Assembly (NCBI GenBank): GCA_018714445.1
Contig: DVNK01000005.1
Span: 80,196-144,195, forward strand
Origin: Candidatus Fimadaptatus faecigallinarum
GTDB taxonomy: Bacteria > Bacillota > Clostridia > Christensenellales > Aristaeellaceae
Length of the DNA: 64,000 bases
Reading direction: 5' to 3'
The stretch's first letter is position 1. The number at the start of each line of letters is the position of its first letter. The notes under the pieces were generated by a model. The model had not been told where the DNA came from. It made no database searches and saw only the letters and a program-made list of their open reading frames with translations. The position numbers and the translations under genes were made by a program. Below, one piece after another: positions 10,385 to 20,424 of this stretch.

Positions 10385-12811
10385 TCAGTCAAACAGCATA
10401 TTGCCGGTAAACGCATCCTGGCGCGCAACCCAGAAACCGCCGCCATCGCCTTCGCGCCATACGTAGCCCTCCAGTCCCGCCGGAGGTTGCGGCGCATATC
10501 GGCCCGGTATCAGATACGCGACCTCGGACGGCCGCCCATCCTCGCACTTTACGCCAACCGCACAGCTGCCGCCGCCGGCCAGCGGTGCGCGCACAAACAC
10601 AAACCCCGGCAGCTCAAGCGGATATACGCGCCGCGTATTGGCAAACAGCCGCTTGAGTTCGGCACAGTTGTCAGGCCACGCCCGATCCTGCGCGCAAATG
10701 CCTTCCAGCAGCCAGGCCTCTACATCGCTTGTCGCATCCGGTTCAATCGCGCATTGCACCGGAGCAGCCTGCGTAGCGCCGGTCTGCACAGTTTCATTGG
10801 CAGCCGTTTCAGACTGTGCAGGTTCGGTTTGCGCCGTTGCCGTCTCCGTCGAATTGAGCTGAACCGGTTGAGCCTGCGTCGCGTTTGATTGCGTCGTTTC
10901 GACCTGCGCCGGCGCAGTCCGGGCTTGAGCCGAAGCCGTATCGGTTTGAGCAGTCGCCGCCTGTCCGTCAGTCGCATCGCATGCGGCGCCGGATATTCGC
11001 GCCATCATGCTGCGCACCGTGCGCTCGATCAACTGCTCCAGCTGTGCGTCGCTCAAGTCAGTGTCCTTATCGCCGGTTATGGACGCGCCCAACACGCGCA
11101 ACCTGTGCGAGCGTTCGGCATTCGTCGCCGTGCCGGCGTCCGATTGCCCGGCTTGTTCGGCGGCCTTTTCCTCGGCAATCGGTATGTAGCGCGCGCCATG
11201 CTCCCATCCAGGCACATCAAACGGATAGTCCGGACTGCGCTCAGCATCAGCGGTCGAACCGGTTGACGTGGTGGCAGATGCCGTTCCAGGTGCGGCTGCC
11301 GAGCCGATCGTATCGGCCGATTGCACAGTCGCGCCATTGGCGGCATTGCCGCTCGCTGTGCCCGCACCTGTATAGCCGGTCTGAGTACTCTGCGTGGTCG
11401 TTGCGCCTTGCGTGGTTGTTGCGCCTTGTGCGGTCGTTGCGCCTTGTGCTGTTGTTGCGCCTTGCGCGATTGTCGCGCCTTGCGCGGTTGTCGCACCTTG
11501 TGCGGTTGTCGCGCCTTGCGCGGTTGTCGCGCCTTGCGTGGTTGTCGCACCTTGTGCGGTTGTTGCGCCTTTCGCGGTAGTTGCGCCTTGCGCGGTAGTT
11601 GCGCCTTGTGTGGTTGTCGCGCCTTGCGCTGTTGTCGCGCCTTGCGCGGCCGTTGTGCCTTGCGCTGTAGTCGCACCTTGTGCTGTAGTCGTACCTTGCG
11701 TGGTCGTTGTGCCTTGCATGGTCGTTGCACCTTGCATAGTAGTTGCGTCTTGCGTGGTCGTTGCACCCTGCGTGGTCGTTGCACCTTGCGTGGTCGTTGC
11801 GCCTTGCGTGGTCGTTGCACCTTGCGTGGTCGTCATGCCTTGCGCTGCCGTCGCCGTCTGTTCAGCCGTCGCAGCCGAACCAGCGGTACCGGTAGGCTCT
11901 GTCGCAGATATCTCTGTGCACAGGCGCAATCCCTGACATGGGTCGGTACACTCGGAACCGGATTGCGCTTGGGCGCCATTTGCGCCAGTCGTCGTGGCCT
12001 GGGTTTGCCCGCCAGCCGAATTTGCCGAGGCAACTTCGTTCTGCGTTGCCGGCATTTCCCCCATGGGCGACGCATTTTGAGTTGACGCAGTTCCGGACGG
12101 TGCCGCCGAGCCGGCCACGCCGGTTGATACCGACGGCTCGACCTGACTCGCCGCGCCTGCTGGAGCAGTCGTCCCCGCCTGACCTGACGCGCCAGCTGTA
12201 TTGCCGGTTGCCGCCTGGCCTGTGGATTTGGCCGTTTCCATCGGGATTGACGCGCCGGTCGAACCAACCGTTCCCGTCGCATCCGTCGCGCCGCCCGATC
12301 CAGTCCTGGCAGCATCGGTTACCTGCGCTGTGCCGGTCGTATCGGCGGTTCCGGTTGCATTGGTCGATCCGGTAGACTGCGCGGTTCCGCCGGCAGCAGA
12401 TTCGGCAAGCAGTTCATGCACCACGCGCTCAACTTCGTCCCAATCGACCACGCCGCTCCGATCCTGCTTGCCAGCCAGCAGCAGCCGCGCATCTGGGCCG
12501 TCCACCGCGACGCCTACCAAAGCATAGTTTTCCAGCGCCAGCGAGTTTATCGAGCGCGGATCCAGTTCCCAATAGAACCCGGCCTGCCCCAGCGCATCAG
12601 TGCGTATCTCGCCGCCCAGCGCGACCTGCCAGCGCCCGTTGCGCCGCCCCACCAGCACCGCCAGCAGCCTGCCGCCATAGCCGCGCTGTGCGCGTATGTT
12701 ATATGTAATGCTGCCGCGCATCAGGTGCGCCTCGAGCCGGCAAAAGCCGCTGATGCCCTCTTCCAGCGGGCGCAGCAGTATCATTTCGCGTCTGTACTCG
12801 CTCTTGACCAT
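10385..12811 (-). CDS. Unrecognised protein with a 25-copy GATTxQ hexapeptide repeat
   Basis: 808 residues, family not recognised. The start at 12811 has GGAGG ten bases upstream. Three parts are visible. Residues 1 to about 135 form a compact, non-repetitive domain (LRPLEEGISGFCRLEAHL; GRRNGRWQVALGGE) ending in a helix. Residues about 135-690 are low-complexity, rich in Thr, Ala, Gly, Gln and Ser, including about 25 consecutive hexapeptides of the form GATTTQ/GATTAQ (about 322-475). The last 110 residues form a second ordered domain with several Trp and Gly and a Cys-containing GSCAVGVKCED segment. There is no signal peptide, so it should be cytosolic. Reading frame and composition outside the repeat are gene-like, and both ends look conserved in style, so this is not a random open frame. 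Confidence 0.75.
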   Translation of the reverse strand: MVKSEYRREMILLRPLEEGISGFCRLEAHLMRGSITYNIRAQRGYGGRLLAVLVGRRNGRWQVALGGEIRTDALGQAGFYWELDPRSINSLALENYALVGVAVDGPDARLLLAGKQDRSGVVDWDEVERVVHELLAESAAGGTAQSTGSTNATGTADTTGTAQVTDAARTGSGGATDATGTVGSTGASIPMETAKSTGQAATGNTAGASGQAGTTAPAGAASQVEPSVSTGVAGSAAPSGTASTQNASPMGEMPATQNEVASANSAGGQTQATTTGANGAQAQSGSECTDPCQGLRLCTEISATEPTGTAGSAATAEQTATAAQGMTTTQGATTTQGATTTQGATTTQGATTTQDATTMQGATTMQGTTTTQGTTTAQGATTAQGTTAAQGATTAQGATTTQGATTAQGATTAKGATTAQGATTTQGATTAQGATTAQGATTAQGATIAQGATTAQGATTAQGATTTQGATTTQSTQTGYTGAGTASGNAANGATVQSADTIGSAAAPGTASATTSTGSTADAERSPDYPFDVPGWEHGARYIPIAEEKAAEQAGQSDAGTATNAERSHRLRVLGASITGDKDTDLSDAQLEQLIERTVRSMMARISGAACDATDGQAATAQTDTASAQARTAPAQVETTQSNATQAQPVQLNSTETATAQTEPAQSETAANETVQTGATQAAPVQCAIEPDATSDVEAWLLEGICAQDRAWPDNCAELKRLFANTRRVYPLELPGFVFVRAPLAGGGSCAVGVKCEDGRPSEVAYLIPGRYAPQPPAGLEGYVWREGDGGGFWVARQDAFTGNMLFD
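11388..11845 (-). repeat. 18-base minisatellite (25 copies)
   Basis: Tandem 18-base units of the type GCGCCTTGCGTGGTCGTT (plus-strand reading) encode the GATTTQ/GATTAQ hexapeptide. Units differ mostly at third positions and at the fifth residue (Thr, Ala or Met). Confidence 0.92.
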
Positions 12812-13441
12812 CCAAGCATCGCCTCCTGCCTTGAGACAGTGTATGCGCGGGTACAAAGGCGTATGACGCGGACGCGCGCAGCTTCAGTTGATGCACGCAC
12901 CCGTGCGTTTAGCCCGCATCCTCAGCGGCAAGGGCGCGTCGCGCTGCATAATGCGCAGTGTTGGGCGATGCCGTCGCGACTGCGGCTGGAGCACAGCCAC
13001 GGCGCATCCTTGCTGCTATAGGCGTCGCGCCCAGCAGCATGATCGAAATAGCCATCGCTATTCACACAGCGCCATGCCGCAACAATCGCCGCAATTGGAA
13101 GCGCGGCTATGACCGATGCCTCATCGATAGCGGAGCACCTCGCCTACTCACCAAATAGCGCAATAAACCTAATTCCGGTTGCATTTGCGACGCAATGCCG
13201 CGCAATTTCATATGCTGACTTGTACTATGCAGTCAATGTATATACAAACTGTACACGGCGCCCGTCAGTGGTCAGACGACGCGTCAAACGCCGCCCCAAC
13301 CACGGCTACGCATTGGCAACTCGCCCGGCCGACCTCTTGCTCAAACAGCAAGGGCGCAGGATGCATCCGCCGACACATCCTGCGCCCGGTACTTTAAAGC
13401 GTCGCTGTATTATAACCTGCCCGTAGTCTGGTTCTTGCGCA
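12812..13441. other. 630-base gap without a convincing gene
   Basis: Short open frames here lack ribosome binding sites and recognisable motifs. The only clear structure is the hairpin at 13352-13387. An AT-richer stretch at about 13200-13260 contains TTGACT and TTGTAT boxes on the minus strand, but no good -10 partner. Confidence 0.5.
13352..13387 (-). terminator. 12-base perfect hairpin after the acetyltransferase gene
   Basis: GGGCGCAGGATG (13352-13363) and CATCCTGCGCCC (13376-13387) pair perfectly around a 12-base loop. It lies 54 bases past the stop at 13442. The minus-strand tail TTGCTGTTTG is only moderately T-rich. Confidence 0.55.
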
Positions 13442-14044
13442 CTATGCCCGTTCGCCAGAAGCATGCGCGGCCTCATATTCGGCCCGGGTCAGCCGCCAGT
13501 GGTATTCGTATTCGCCCTTTGTGGACTGTGGCACGCGCACGGCGTTGACCAGCGCAAATCCGCACTTCTCCCACACCCGCCTTGAACGGATGTTGTAATC
13601 GTCGCACAGACAGTGCAGCACGTCCACCTTCTCAACTCCAAACGCAAAGTCCACCAGCATGCCCACCAGCAGCGTGCCGACGCCCCTGCCCCACCATGCC
13701 TTTTCGCCTATCATCATGTCGATCCGGCGCACGTCGGCGTCCGCCGGATATATGGCTTTGACTTCAGGCAGATTCATGCGCTGCAGCGAGCAGTCGCCGA
13801 TCAATTCGCCATCCGCTTCGATGATGAAATACAGCGTCTCTTCCGCCGGCCGGCCGTATATCTGATGCACCGCTTCCGGCGGGTATGATTTCACATCATC
13901 CGAATCCGCCCAGTATAGCACCTCGGGATCCGCATTCCATTTATAGAGATATGGCAGATGCGCATCCGTAAGCGGTCTCAGCGCGATACTGTGATCAGCG
14001 TTGCCACCGAGCAGCGTTATGTCATGAGAGTGTATTATGTTCAT
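13442..14044 (-). CDS. GNAT-family N-acetyltransferase (RimJ/RimL-like)
   Basis: 200 residues with the GNAT layout of the RimJ/RimL and AAC(6') type: an N-terminal SIALRPLTDAHLPYLYKW segment, a beta strand GELIGDCSLQRM, the acetyl-CoA loop region MIGEKAWWGRGVGTLLVGML (Q/RxxGxG/A form) and the C-terminal IRSRRVWEKCGFALV motif. The ATG at 14044 has AAGGGTG eight bases upstream; a GTG three codons earlier is less well placed. It is probably monocistronic. The acceptor is unknown; resistance-type aminoglycoside activity cannot be inferred from this. Confidence 0.86.
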   Translation of the reverse strand: MNIIHSHDITLLGGNADHSIALRPLTDAHLPYLYKWNADPEVLYWADSDDVKSYPPEAVHQIYGRPAEETLYFIIEADGELIGDCSLQRMNLPEVKAIYPADADVRRIDMMIGEKAWWGRGVGTLLVGMLVDFAFGVEKVDVLHCLCDDYNIRSRRVWEKCGFALVNAVRVPQSTKGEYEYHWRLTRAEYEAAHASGERA

Positions 14045-14193
14045 TATAGGCACACCCTTCTCTGAGCAATTGGTTCATGTCGCGTGAAAGCTGCTTCGGT
14101 CTTTTGCTCACACCGACCGGCTTTGCATCGCTTTAAGCAATGTGCGCCGGCAAGGCTTCAAGCCCTTGCCGGCGCATGCACCGCCATTAGTAT

Positions 14194-17100
14194 TCAGTCG
14201 CCCAGCATGTCCTGCGACACGTAGCCGGATTCGCCGTCAATTGTGCGCACCAGCGCCCAGCTGTCCACGCGTTCCAGCACCTCGACGACCTCGCCGTCCA
14301 TCAGCTCGCGCACTACCTCGGCCTCCGGATCGGCCTCGGCCATCAGCGTCGCACCGCCCATGCGCTCGCCCACCGCCGCAAGCGAGTCGGAGCTCTCAAA
14401 CGGCAGTATGTACTGCGCCGAACAATAGCCCTCATAGTCCTTATATATCACATAGTACCAGCCGCCGCTGGCCGTTATGTCAACTATGTCGACCTCGTCG
14501 CCGCGCTTGAGCGTGTAGACTATGTCCGCCGACGTGCTCGCCGAGAGGCGCATGTTCAGCTCAGACGCAGTTACGCGGCCCTTGGTGGTGACGCCCGGTA
14601 TGTAGGTCGCATCGGGCGTGGGAGTGGCCGCCGGCTTATCGGTGGCGCTGGGCTGCGCGGTAGGCGTGGGCTGCGCGGTAGGCGTGGGCTGCGCGTCGCC
14701 GTCAAACACCAGGTACTTGGTCTTTACGTAGCCGCGCTTGCCGGAGTAAGTTATATTGGCCCAGTCGCCATCCACGCCGTTGCCCACCGAGTGCACAATG
14801 ACCGTCTCGCCATTGCGCACCGTACCCAGAGACGTGCTTTCCGTAGTGGGCAGCTGGCGTATGTTCATCGCGCCGCTGCACACCAGCGTGGCGGTCGTGC
14901 TAACGGGCTGCACAGGCGTACCGGTCGGAGCGGCCGTCGGCGCGGCCGTGGCAGAGCCGGTCGCCGTCGGAGCAGCCGTGGCCTGACTGCCGTACACAAG
15001 GTACTGAGCGCTCACATATGCCGTGCCTGAGCCGTACTCTATCTGCGCCCAGCCGTTTGATTCGCTGAGCACCATCACGCGGTCGCCCGGTTTGAGCGTA
15101 CCCACTATGCGCGAACTGGTGCTGGCCGACTGCCGCACGTTCAGCGAAGAGCTGCAATTGACGCTGGCCTGACGCGCGGGTTGCGCGGTAGCCTGGGGCG
15201 TTGCCGCAGGCGTGGCCGTCGGTTTGGGCGTCGCGATTGGCGCATCGATGTAGCGTATGTACTGAGCGCTCACGTATGCCGTGCCCGAGCCGTACTCTAT
15301 CTGCGCCCAGCCGTTCGACTCGCTGACCACCGTCACGCGGTCGCCCGGTTTGAGCGTACCCAGTATGCGCGAGCCGGTGCTGGCCGACTGCCGCACGTTC
15401 AGCACGCCATCGCAGTTGACCTCCGCCTGCCGCGCGGCCGGAGCTGTGGGAGTGGCTTCAGCGCCGGGTGTGGGTGTGGGCGCGTCGATGTAGCGTATGT
15501 ACTGAGCGCTCACGTATGCCGTGCCTGAGCCGTACTCTATCTGCGCCCAACCGTTCGACTCGCTGACCACCGTCACGCGGTCGCCCGGCCTGAGCGTGCC
15601 CAGTATACGCGAGCTGGTGCTGGCCGACTGCCGCACGTTCAGCACGCCATCGCAGTTGACCTCTGCCTGCCGCGCGGCCGGAGCCGTGGGCGTGGCTTCG
15701 GGATCAGGTGTGGCCGTAGGCGCGCCGGACGGAGCTGCCGTCGCAGTCACCACGCTGGTCAGCAGGCTCGAGGACACATATCCCTCCATATCGCCATACA
15801 TCACGTGGCTCCAGGAGCCGTTCACATCCAGCAGCTTGACCAGGTCGCCATTGTGCAGCTGAGCCAAAGTATCATAGCTGGTGCCGGGGCCGGAGCGCAG
15901 ATTGACATAGGTCTCGCACAGCACCTGCATGTACTTGCCGTCGTCGGGCACGATTATCGGCGTGGGGCTGGGCGTGGGCGAGGCCGTGGGCGCGTAGGTC
16001 ACGCCCGGGTCGCTGGTCGCCATCGGCGTATCGGTCAGCTGAATGTAGCGCGAGCTGACATAGCCCACATACGTATTATTGTATTCCACAAACGTCCAGT
16101 CGCCTATAACGCCTATCGCCGCGACGACGTCTTCGTCCTTGAGCGTGGTCAGCACGCGCGCGCCATTCATCGGCTCCACGCGCAGATTGAGCGTAGTCGA
16201 CACGTTTACAATCGCCCGCACCGGCGTCTCAAACAGTTCGCACTCGGGCAGCGGCGTGGGCTTGGGCGTCACGGTCGGAGTAGCCGACGGCGCATCGCCC
16301 AGCGCAGTCAGCGAGGGCCGACTGAGCTTTTCGGTGGGATATGTAACCATATCGTTGTGATAGAAGTCGAGTATCTCGCGCCAGTTATAGCCTTCACGCG
16401 CCATCTGCTCGCCGCCGTACTGGCTGTATCCAATGCCGTGGCCCCAGCGGCGCGACTCTATGACGAAGTTGTCGCCGCTTTCTTCCACGGTGAACAGCTC
16501 GTTGGCCGAACCATTCAGTGACAAACCAAACGTGCTGTTGTCCAGGTCGTCGAATATGTCCAGGTCGACCTCGACGGTGCCGGGCACGTCCTGAGCCGCG
16601 CCGGTGGACTTGCTGACCGAAGCGACTTTAAGTTCAAACCGCATCTTGGTATATACGCGCGAGGGCGAGGAATATTTGGGGGTATGGGGATATACGTCTA
16701 CGACGGTCTTGATCGTTATATCATCGGTATCCGTCGAATACAGCGCGTCGTCAAGCTCGTCTGCGACCTCGCTTAACAGCAGCTTGTTGAGCGCGCTCAT
16801 GCCGGTTGACGAGAGGTGCGCGTCAAAATCCGAGTACACCGTCAGGCGCTTTACGGGACTGCTGGGGTTGGCGTAATCGTATGGATCGTCCTTTACCTTG
16901 TAGTAGGGGTAACCGCTGCCGCCCCACCAGTTCTGAGCGGATTCTATCTGGCCGCCATTGGACGCGCCGTACACGCTCTCTATCAGCGAACCGTTGTAGC
17001 GCACGACTATGCCCTCCGTCTCAGAGACGGCGCGGGCGGTATTCGACTGGCTGGGCACTACGCCCTTATAGTTTTGGTGTGCGGAGGTGTTCTTTATATC

Positions 17101-17667
17101 GTAATAGCTGCCCGCGGGCGAGGCCATATAGCGGCGCGCATATGTGCGGGCTATCACGGCCATAGCCTTGAGCGACTCATATGCGTGGCCTTCGGACCAC
17201 TCGGCCGCCAGCACGCCGCGCAGGTAATCCTCTATATATACGTGGTTTACGGTCTGTATCGTGCCGCCGGTCAAAACGAACTCGACGTCGCCGGGAAAGT
17301 AGTTGCTGAGTTTGGGCGTCGAAAATGACACCGCGTTTGTTACCTCATCGGGCAGGTGGCGCACGAGCTTGAAGCTGCTGCCCATGTCATACGTCACGCC
17401 GTCCACTGTCACGTGAAGTTGACCGCCTTCGACGTAGACCGTCGCGGTCTTGCCCGATGTGAACGGCCGCGAGGCGTCGCCGTCTATCGAGTAGTTGCCG
17501 CGGCTGAGCACCACGACCCGGCTCACATCGCTGGCGGTAGCTATGCGCACGCGTATAACGCCGCTGCCCGCTGCCTGAGCGCTGTCGATCAGCCCGGGCA
17601 TACCGCATATCAGCAGCGCACAACACATCAGCACGCTGAGTATTTTTATTGGCATACGTATCTTCAT
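14194..17667 (-). CDS. Exported SpoIID/LytB-domain protein with eight SH3-like domains
   Basis: 1157 residues. A signal peptide (about 1-32, ending AQAA) is followed by a SpoIID/LytB domain (about 75-445) with DYLRGVLAAEW; SpoIID is a lytic transglycosylase whose catalytic Glu lies in such a segment. After a P/T-rich linker come eight bacterial SH3 modules with the LNVRQSAST...GWAQIEYGSGTAYVS pattern, joined by PTATP linkers. Three central modules are nearly identical, also in DNA, with a period of about 240 bases. GGAGG precedes the ATG at 17667, and a longer frame upstream has no signal peptide. It probably binds and remodels peptidoglycan, in vegetative cells or during engulfment. A second SpoIID-type gene lies at 55933. 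Confidence 0.92.
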   Translation of the reverse strand: MKIRMPIKILSVLMCCALLICGMPGLIDSAQAAGSGVIRVRIATASDVSRVVVLSRGNYSIDGDASRPFTSGKTATVYVEGGQLHVTVDGVTYDMGSSFKLVRHLPDEVTNAVSFSTPKLSNYFPGDVEFVLTGGTIQTVNHVYIEDYLRGVLAAEWSEGHAYESLKAMAVIARTYARRYMASPAGSYYDIKNTSAHQNYKGVVPSQSNTARAVSETEGIVVRYNGSLIESVYGASNGGQIESAQNWWGGSGYPYYKVKDDPYDYANPSSPVKRLTVYSDFDAHLSSTGMSALNKLLLSEVADELDDALYSTDTDDITIKTVVDVYPHTPKYSSPSRVYTKMRFELKVASVSKSTGAAQDVPGTVEVDLDIFDDLDNSTFGLSLNGSANELFTVEESGDNFVIESRRWGHGIGYSQYGGEQMAREGYNWREILDFYHNDMVTYPTEKLSRPSLTALGDAPSATPTVTPKPTPLPECELFETPVRAIVNVSTTLNLRVEPMNGARVLTTLKDEDVVAAIGVIGDWTFVEYNNTYVGYVSSRYIQLTDTPMATSDPGVTYAPTASPTPSPTPIIVPDDGKYMQVLCETYVNLRSGPGTSYDTLAQLHNGDLVKLLDVNGSWSHVMYGDMEGYVSSSLLTSVVTATAAPSGAPTATPDPEATPTAPAARQAEVNCDGVLNVRQSASTSSRILGTLRPGDRVTVVSESNGWAQIEYGSGTAYVSAQYIRYIDAPTPTPGAEATPTAPAARQAEVNCDGVLNVRQSASTGSRILGTLKPGDRVTVVSESNGWAQIEYGSGTAYVSAQYIRYIDAPIATPKPTATPAATPQATAQPARQASVNCSSSLNVRQSASTSSRIVGTLKPGDRVMVLSESNGWAQIEYGSGTAYVSAQYLVYGSQATAAPTATGSATAAPTAAPTGTPVQPVSTTATLVCSGAMNIRQLPTTESTSLGTVRNGETVIVHSVGNGVDGDWANITYSGKRGYVKTKYLVFDGDAQPTPTAQPTPTAQPSATDKPAATPTPDATYIPGVTTKGRVTASELNMRLSASTSADIVYTLKRGDEVDIVDITASGGWYYVIYKDYEGYCSAQYILPFESSDSLAAVGERMGGATLMAEADPEAEVVRELMDGEVVEVLERVDSWALVRTIDGESGYVSQDMLGD
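15000..15690 (-). repeat. Three near-identical SH3 modules
   Basis: Three copies with a period of about 240 bases encode almost identical SH3 domains (SASTSSRI, GDRVTVVSESNGWAQ, GTAYVSAQY). The similarity at DNA level suggests recent duplication or gene conversion. Confidence 0.85.
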
Positions 17668-17719
17668 TGCAAACCTCCAGTGTTCTTGTTGCGTAACACG
17701 CCGTCTTTTGTGCGCGTAT

Positions 17720-17748
17720 AGTATAATCAGTTCGCCATATGTTGCGAA
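17720..17748 (-). promoter_or_regulatory. Promoter of the SpoIID/SH3 gene
   Basis: TTCGCA (17743-17748), 17-base spacer, TATACT (17720-17725), 53 bases before the start codon. The gap between this site and 18167 contains no gene I can support. Confidence 0.6.
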
Positions 17749-18167
17749 ATTCCTGCCTGCGCGGCGCCAAATATTACTGTAATATTTTGCCTGGCCCGTT
17801 TTTTGAAATGCTTTTGTAACACATTTAGGGACAGCGGCGCACACCGCCTATGCGCGATCAACGCCGTTCGAGTGCGCGCAATCGCTGAATGCCAAGCCGC
17901 AGGCATGAATACGGCATGCATTCAGCTGCACTGCACATATCCAATATGCGCAACCTGCACACACACCGTCCACGGATCTGCGTGCCGGCATACAGATATG
18001 CCCGCCGCAGGCAATGCGCCAAATGGCAGTTATGTCGCCATGAACAGCGCACGCGTAACAATAATCAGATGGCCAGGCGCGTGCGCCGCATGCAAAACGA
18101 CATGCGTTTGCACCGACCACAGGCATTTTATGCTGACCAAAGGCCCTTGCAAAGCAGTTTTGCAAAC

Positions 18168-18195
18168 AAAAAAGCCCCGGCATAATTGCCGAGGC
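18168..18195 (-). terminator. Terminator of the ferredoxin gene
   Basis: CCTCGGCA-ATTA-TGCCGGGG stem (one G-U pair) followed by CTTTTTTG on the minus strand, 15 bases past the stop codon. Confidence 0.93.
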
Positions 18196-18209
18196 ATATT
18201 GCCTGAGGA

Positions 18210-18383
<174 letters not shown>

Positions 18384-18443
18384 TTACACCTCCTAATATA
18401 TATTACCATCGATAAGGCAGGGCAACCATTGCCCAGCGCGTCT

Positions 18444-18472
18444 ATTTTATCACCTGCACGCATTAAAATCAA
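18444..18472 (-). promoter_or_regulatory. Promoter of the ferredoxin gene
   Basis: TTGATT (18467-18472), 17-base spacer, TAAAAT (18444-18449), minus strand. Confidence 0.75.
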
Positions 18473-18629
18473 TCGGTTTGCGGTGATTTTACCGGAGAGT
18501 AGATTTATCTAATCATTATTCCATATATTGTAATATCCTGTGCTAAACCGCGAACCATCTGGGCCAGTTGTCGCCACCCACTGCCTGATGGCAGCAGGTG
18601 GCGACACATCGCATACCCAGCTATTCGAT

Positions 18630-20423
18630 TCAGTTCAGTTGATCCGATTCGCCTGTGCCCGCGTCGGAGGCTTTCGGCTCTGCCTTGGTCTTGGGGGAAG
18701 GCGCATCCGATTCGGCGGCAGCATCACCCAATGCTTCAGACGTTTCGGCTTGAGCCTGTTCCGCGGCGCCGGCCCGCTCGACGGTATCAGCCTCGCCGTC
18801 GCCCGTGCTCGCCTCATCCGCTCCGGCGTCAGCATTGTCATTCGCTGCATTTGGCGCAGCTCCAGTTGTGTCATCAGCGCTATCGACTGATTCGGCATCC
18901 GCGACATCTGCATTGGCGTCCGTGTCGTCCTCGGCAGCGTCCGTGTTGCCCTCATCGGCGTCTTCGCCATCCGCACCGGCGTTCGCGGTGTCCGCATCGA
19001 AATCCGCGGCGTATGCATCGGAATCTGCGGCATCTGTTCCGGCAGCCGCGCCATCCGCACCGGCAGCCGTGTCACCTTCATCGGCAGCCGCGCCGTCCTC
19101 ATTGGCATCCGTGTCATCCTCATCGACAGCCGCGCCGTCCACGTCCGGCTCGTCGATGTCCATCACTTCGACCTCGTGCTCGACCAGCTTGACCAGTTCC
19201 ACGTCGTCCGCGCTCAGCGCCGTGACCTCAAGCTCGGTCACCTGCTCCGATGCGCTCTGCTGTTGAGCCATATCGAGCAGCTTGCGCTCAGCGCGCAGCT
19301 CCTCGGCCAGGTCGGCGTCTTCATCCAGCCCGGCGTCGCTAACTTCGAGCAATTCCATGCTCTGAGCAATCTGGGCTTCTATGTCCGGCTCGAGCTGATC
19401 CGCCGAATCGCCTTCGGTGCGCTCAGGCCTTGAGAGATGCGATTCCTCGCGCGCTTCGGTGGCCGGCTCGTCGCCGCCCTTGCGCCTGCGCTCACGTCGC
19501 GGCTGTTCGGGCTTGTCCGCGCGTTCGGCATCGGTTTCGCCCTTGCGCGCGCGGCGGGAGGGCTTTTCGGGTTCAGCGGCGCGCTCAGCCTCCTGCGCGG
19601 CCCGCGCACCCGGCTCGGGTCGCGAACAGTCCGCATATTCATAAGTGCGCACATCAAACGTGTTGTCGGGCAGCTGTATGCGCGCCTTGACCTTCTCGCG
19701 CAGCACGTCTATGTCCACGACCGTGCCCAGGCCGTCCGGGGTCATGATGTCTCGGCCCGCGCGCGGCAACCGGCGCGTCATGGTCTCGTAGTATTCCTCT
19801 TCATATTTAAGGCAGCACATCAATCGCCCGCACAACCCTGATATCTTGGTAGGGTTAAGCGACAGGTTCTGCTCTTTGGCCATCTTTATAGACACGGGCT
19901 GGAAATTGCTCAAAAACGCGCCGCAGCATATCGGCCGTCCGCACGGCCCCAACCCGCCCAACAGCTTGGCCTCGTCGCGCACGCCTATCTGACGCAGCTC
20001 TATGCGCGTCTTGAACACGCTCGCCAGATCCTTTACCAGCTCGCGGAAGTCGACACGGCCATTCGCCGTAAAGTAAAACACCATCTTGCTGTTGTCAAAC
20101 GCCACCTCGACGTCTATCAGCTTCATCTCCAGCTTGTGCTCGGCTATCTTGTCCTTGCACTTGAGCATGGCCTCGCGCCCCAGCTCCTCATTGGCGCGCA
20201 CGCGCTCCACGTCCTCCTCGGTGGCCATCGACAACACCTTGCGCAGCGGCAGCTGCAACATGGCGTCGTCGACCTCGCGCGCACTGGCCGCGACTACGCC
20301 GTACTCCAACCCGCGCGCCGTGTCGCAGATAACGCCATCGCCTATCGCCGGCCATACGTCGCTGGGGTCAAAGTAGTATATCTTGCTGTTCTTGGCAAAG
20401 CGCACGCCGATTACTATCGCCAT
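18630..20423 (-). CDS. ricT: PSP1-domain protein RicT (YaaT) with a long acidic tail
   Basis: 597 residues; usual RicT proteins are about 270-290. Residues 1-270 are the PSP1/RicT domain with the conserved Cys-rich segment GPCGRPICCGAF and SGLCGRLMCCLKYE. In B. subtilis RicT joins RicA and RicF in an Fe-S-containing complex that directs RNase Y cleavage and affects sporulation and competence. Residues about 275 to 350 are charged (Arg/Lys/Glu), and the last 250 are an extreme Asp/Ala/Glu repeat without sequence order. The ATG at 20423 follows GGAGGT and lies one base past the holB stop. RicA and RicF are not in this window. Confidence 0.93.
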   Translation of the reverse strand: MAIVIGVRFAKNSKIYYFDPSDVWPAIGDGVICDTARGLEYGVVAASAREVDDAMLQLPLRKVLSMATEEDVERVRANEELGREAMLKCKDKIAEHKLEMKLIDVEVAFDNSKMVFYFTANGRVDFRELVKDLASVFKTRIELRQIGVRDEAKLLGGLGPCGRPICCGAFLSNFQPVSIKMAKEQNLSLNPTKISGLCGRLMCCLKYEEEYYETMTRRLPRAGRDIMTPDGLGTVVDIDVLREKVKARIQLPDNTFDVRTYEYADCSRPEPGARAAQEAERAAEPEKPSRRARKGETDAERADKPEQPRRERRRKGGDEPATEAREESHLSRPERTEGDSADQLEPDIEAQIAQSMELLEVSDAGLDEDADLAEELRAERKLLDMAQQQSASEQVTELEVTALSADDVELVKLVEHEVEVMDIDEPDVDGAAVDEDDTDANEDGAAADEGDTAAGADGAAAGTDAADSDAYAADFDADTANAGADGEDADEGNTDAAEDDTDANADVADAESVDSADDTTGAAPNAANDNADAGADEASTGDGEADTVERAGAAEQAQAETSEALGDAAAESDAPSPKTKAEPKASDAGTGESDQLN

Positions 20424-20424
20424 T

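Noticed and set aside
12888..13426. Several 65-105-codon frames in the 12.8-13.4 kb gap
   Set aside because: They overlap one another, have no Shine-Dalgarno sequence and no recognisable domain.
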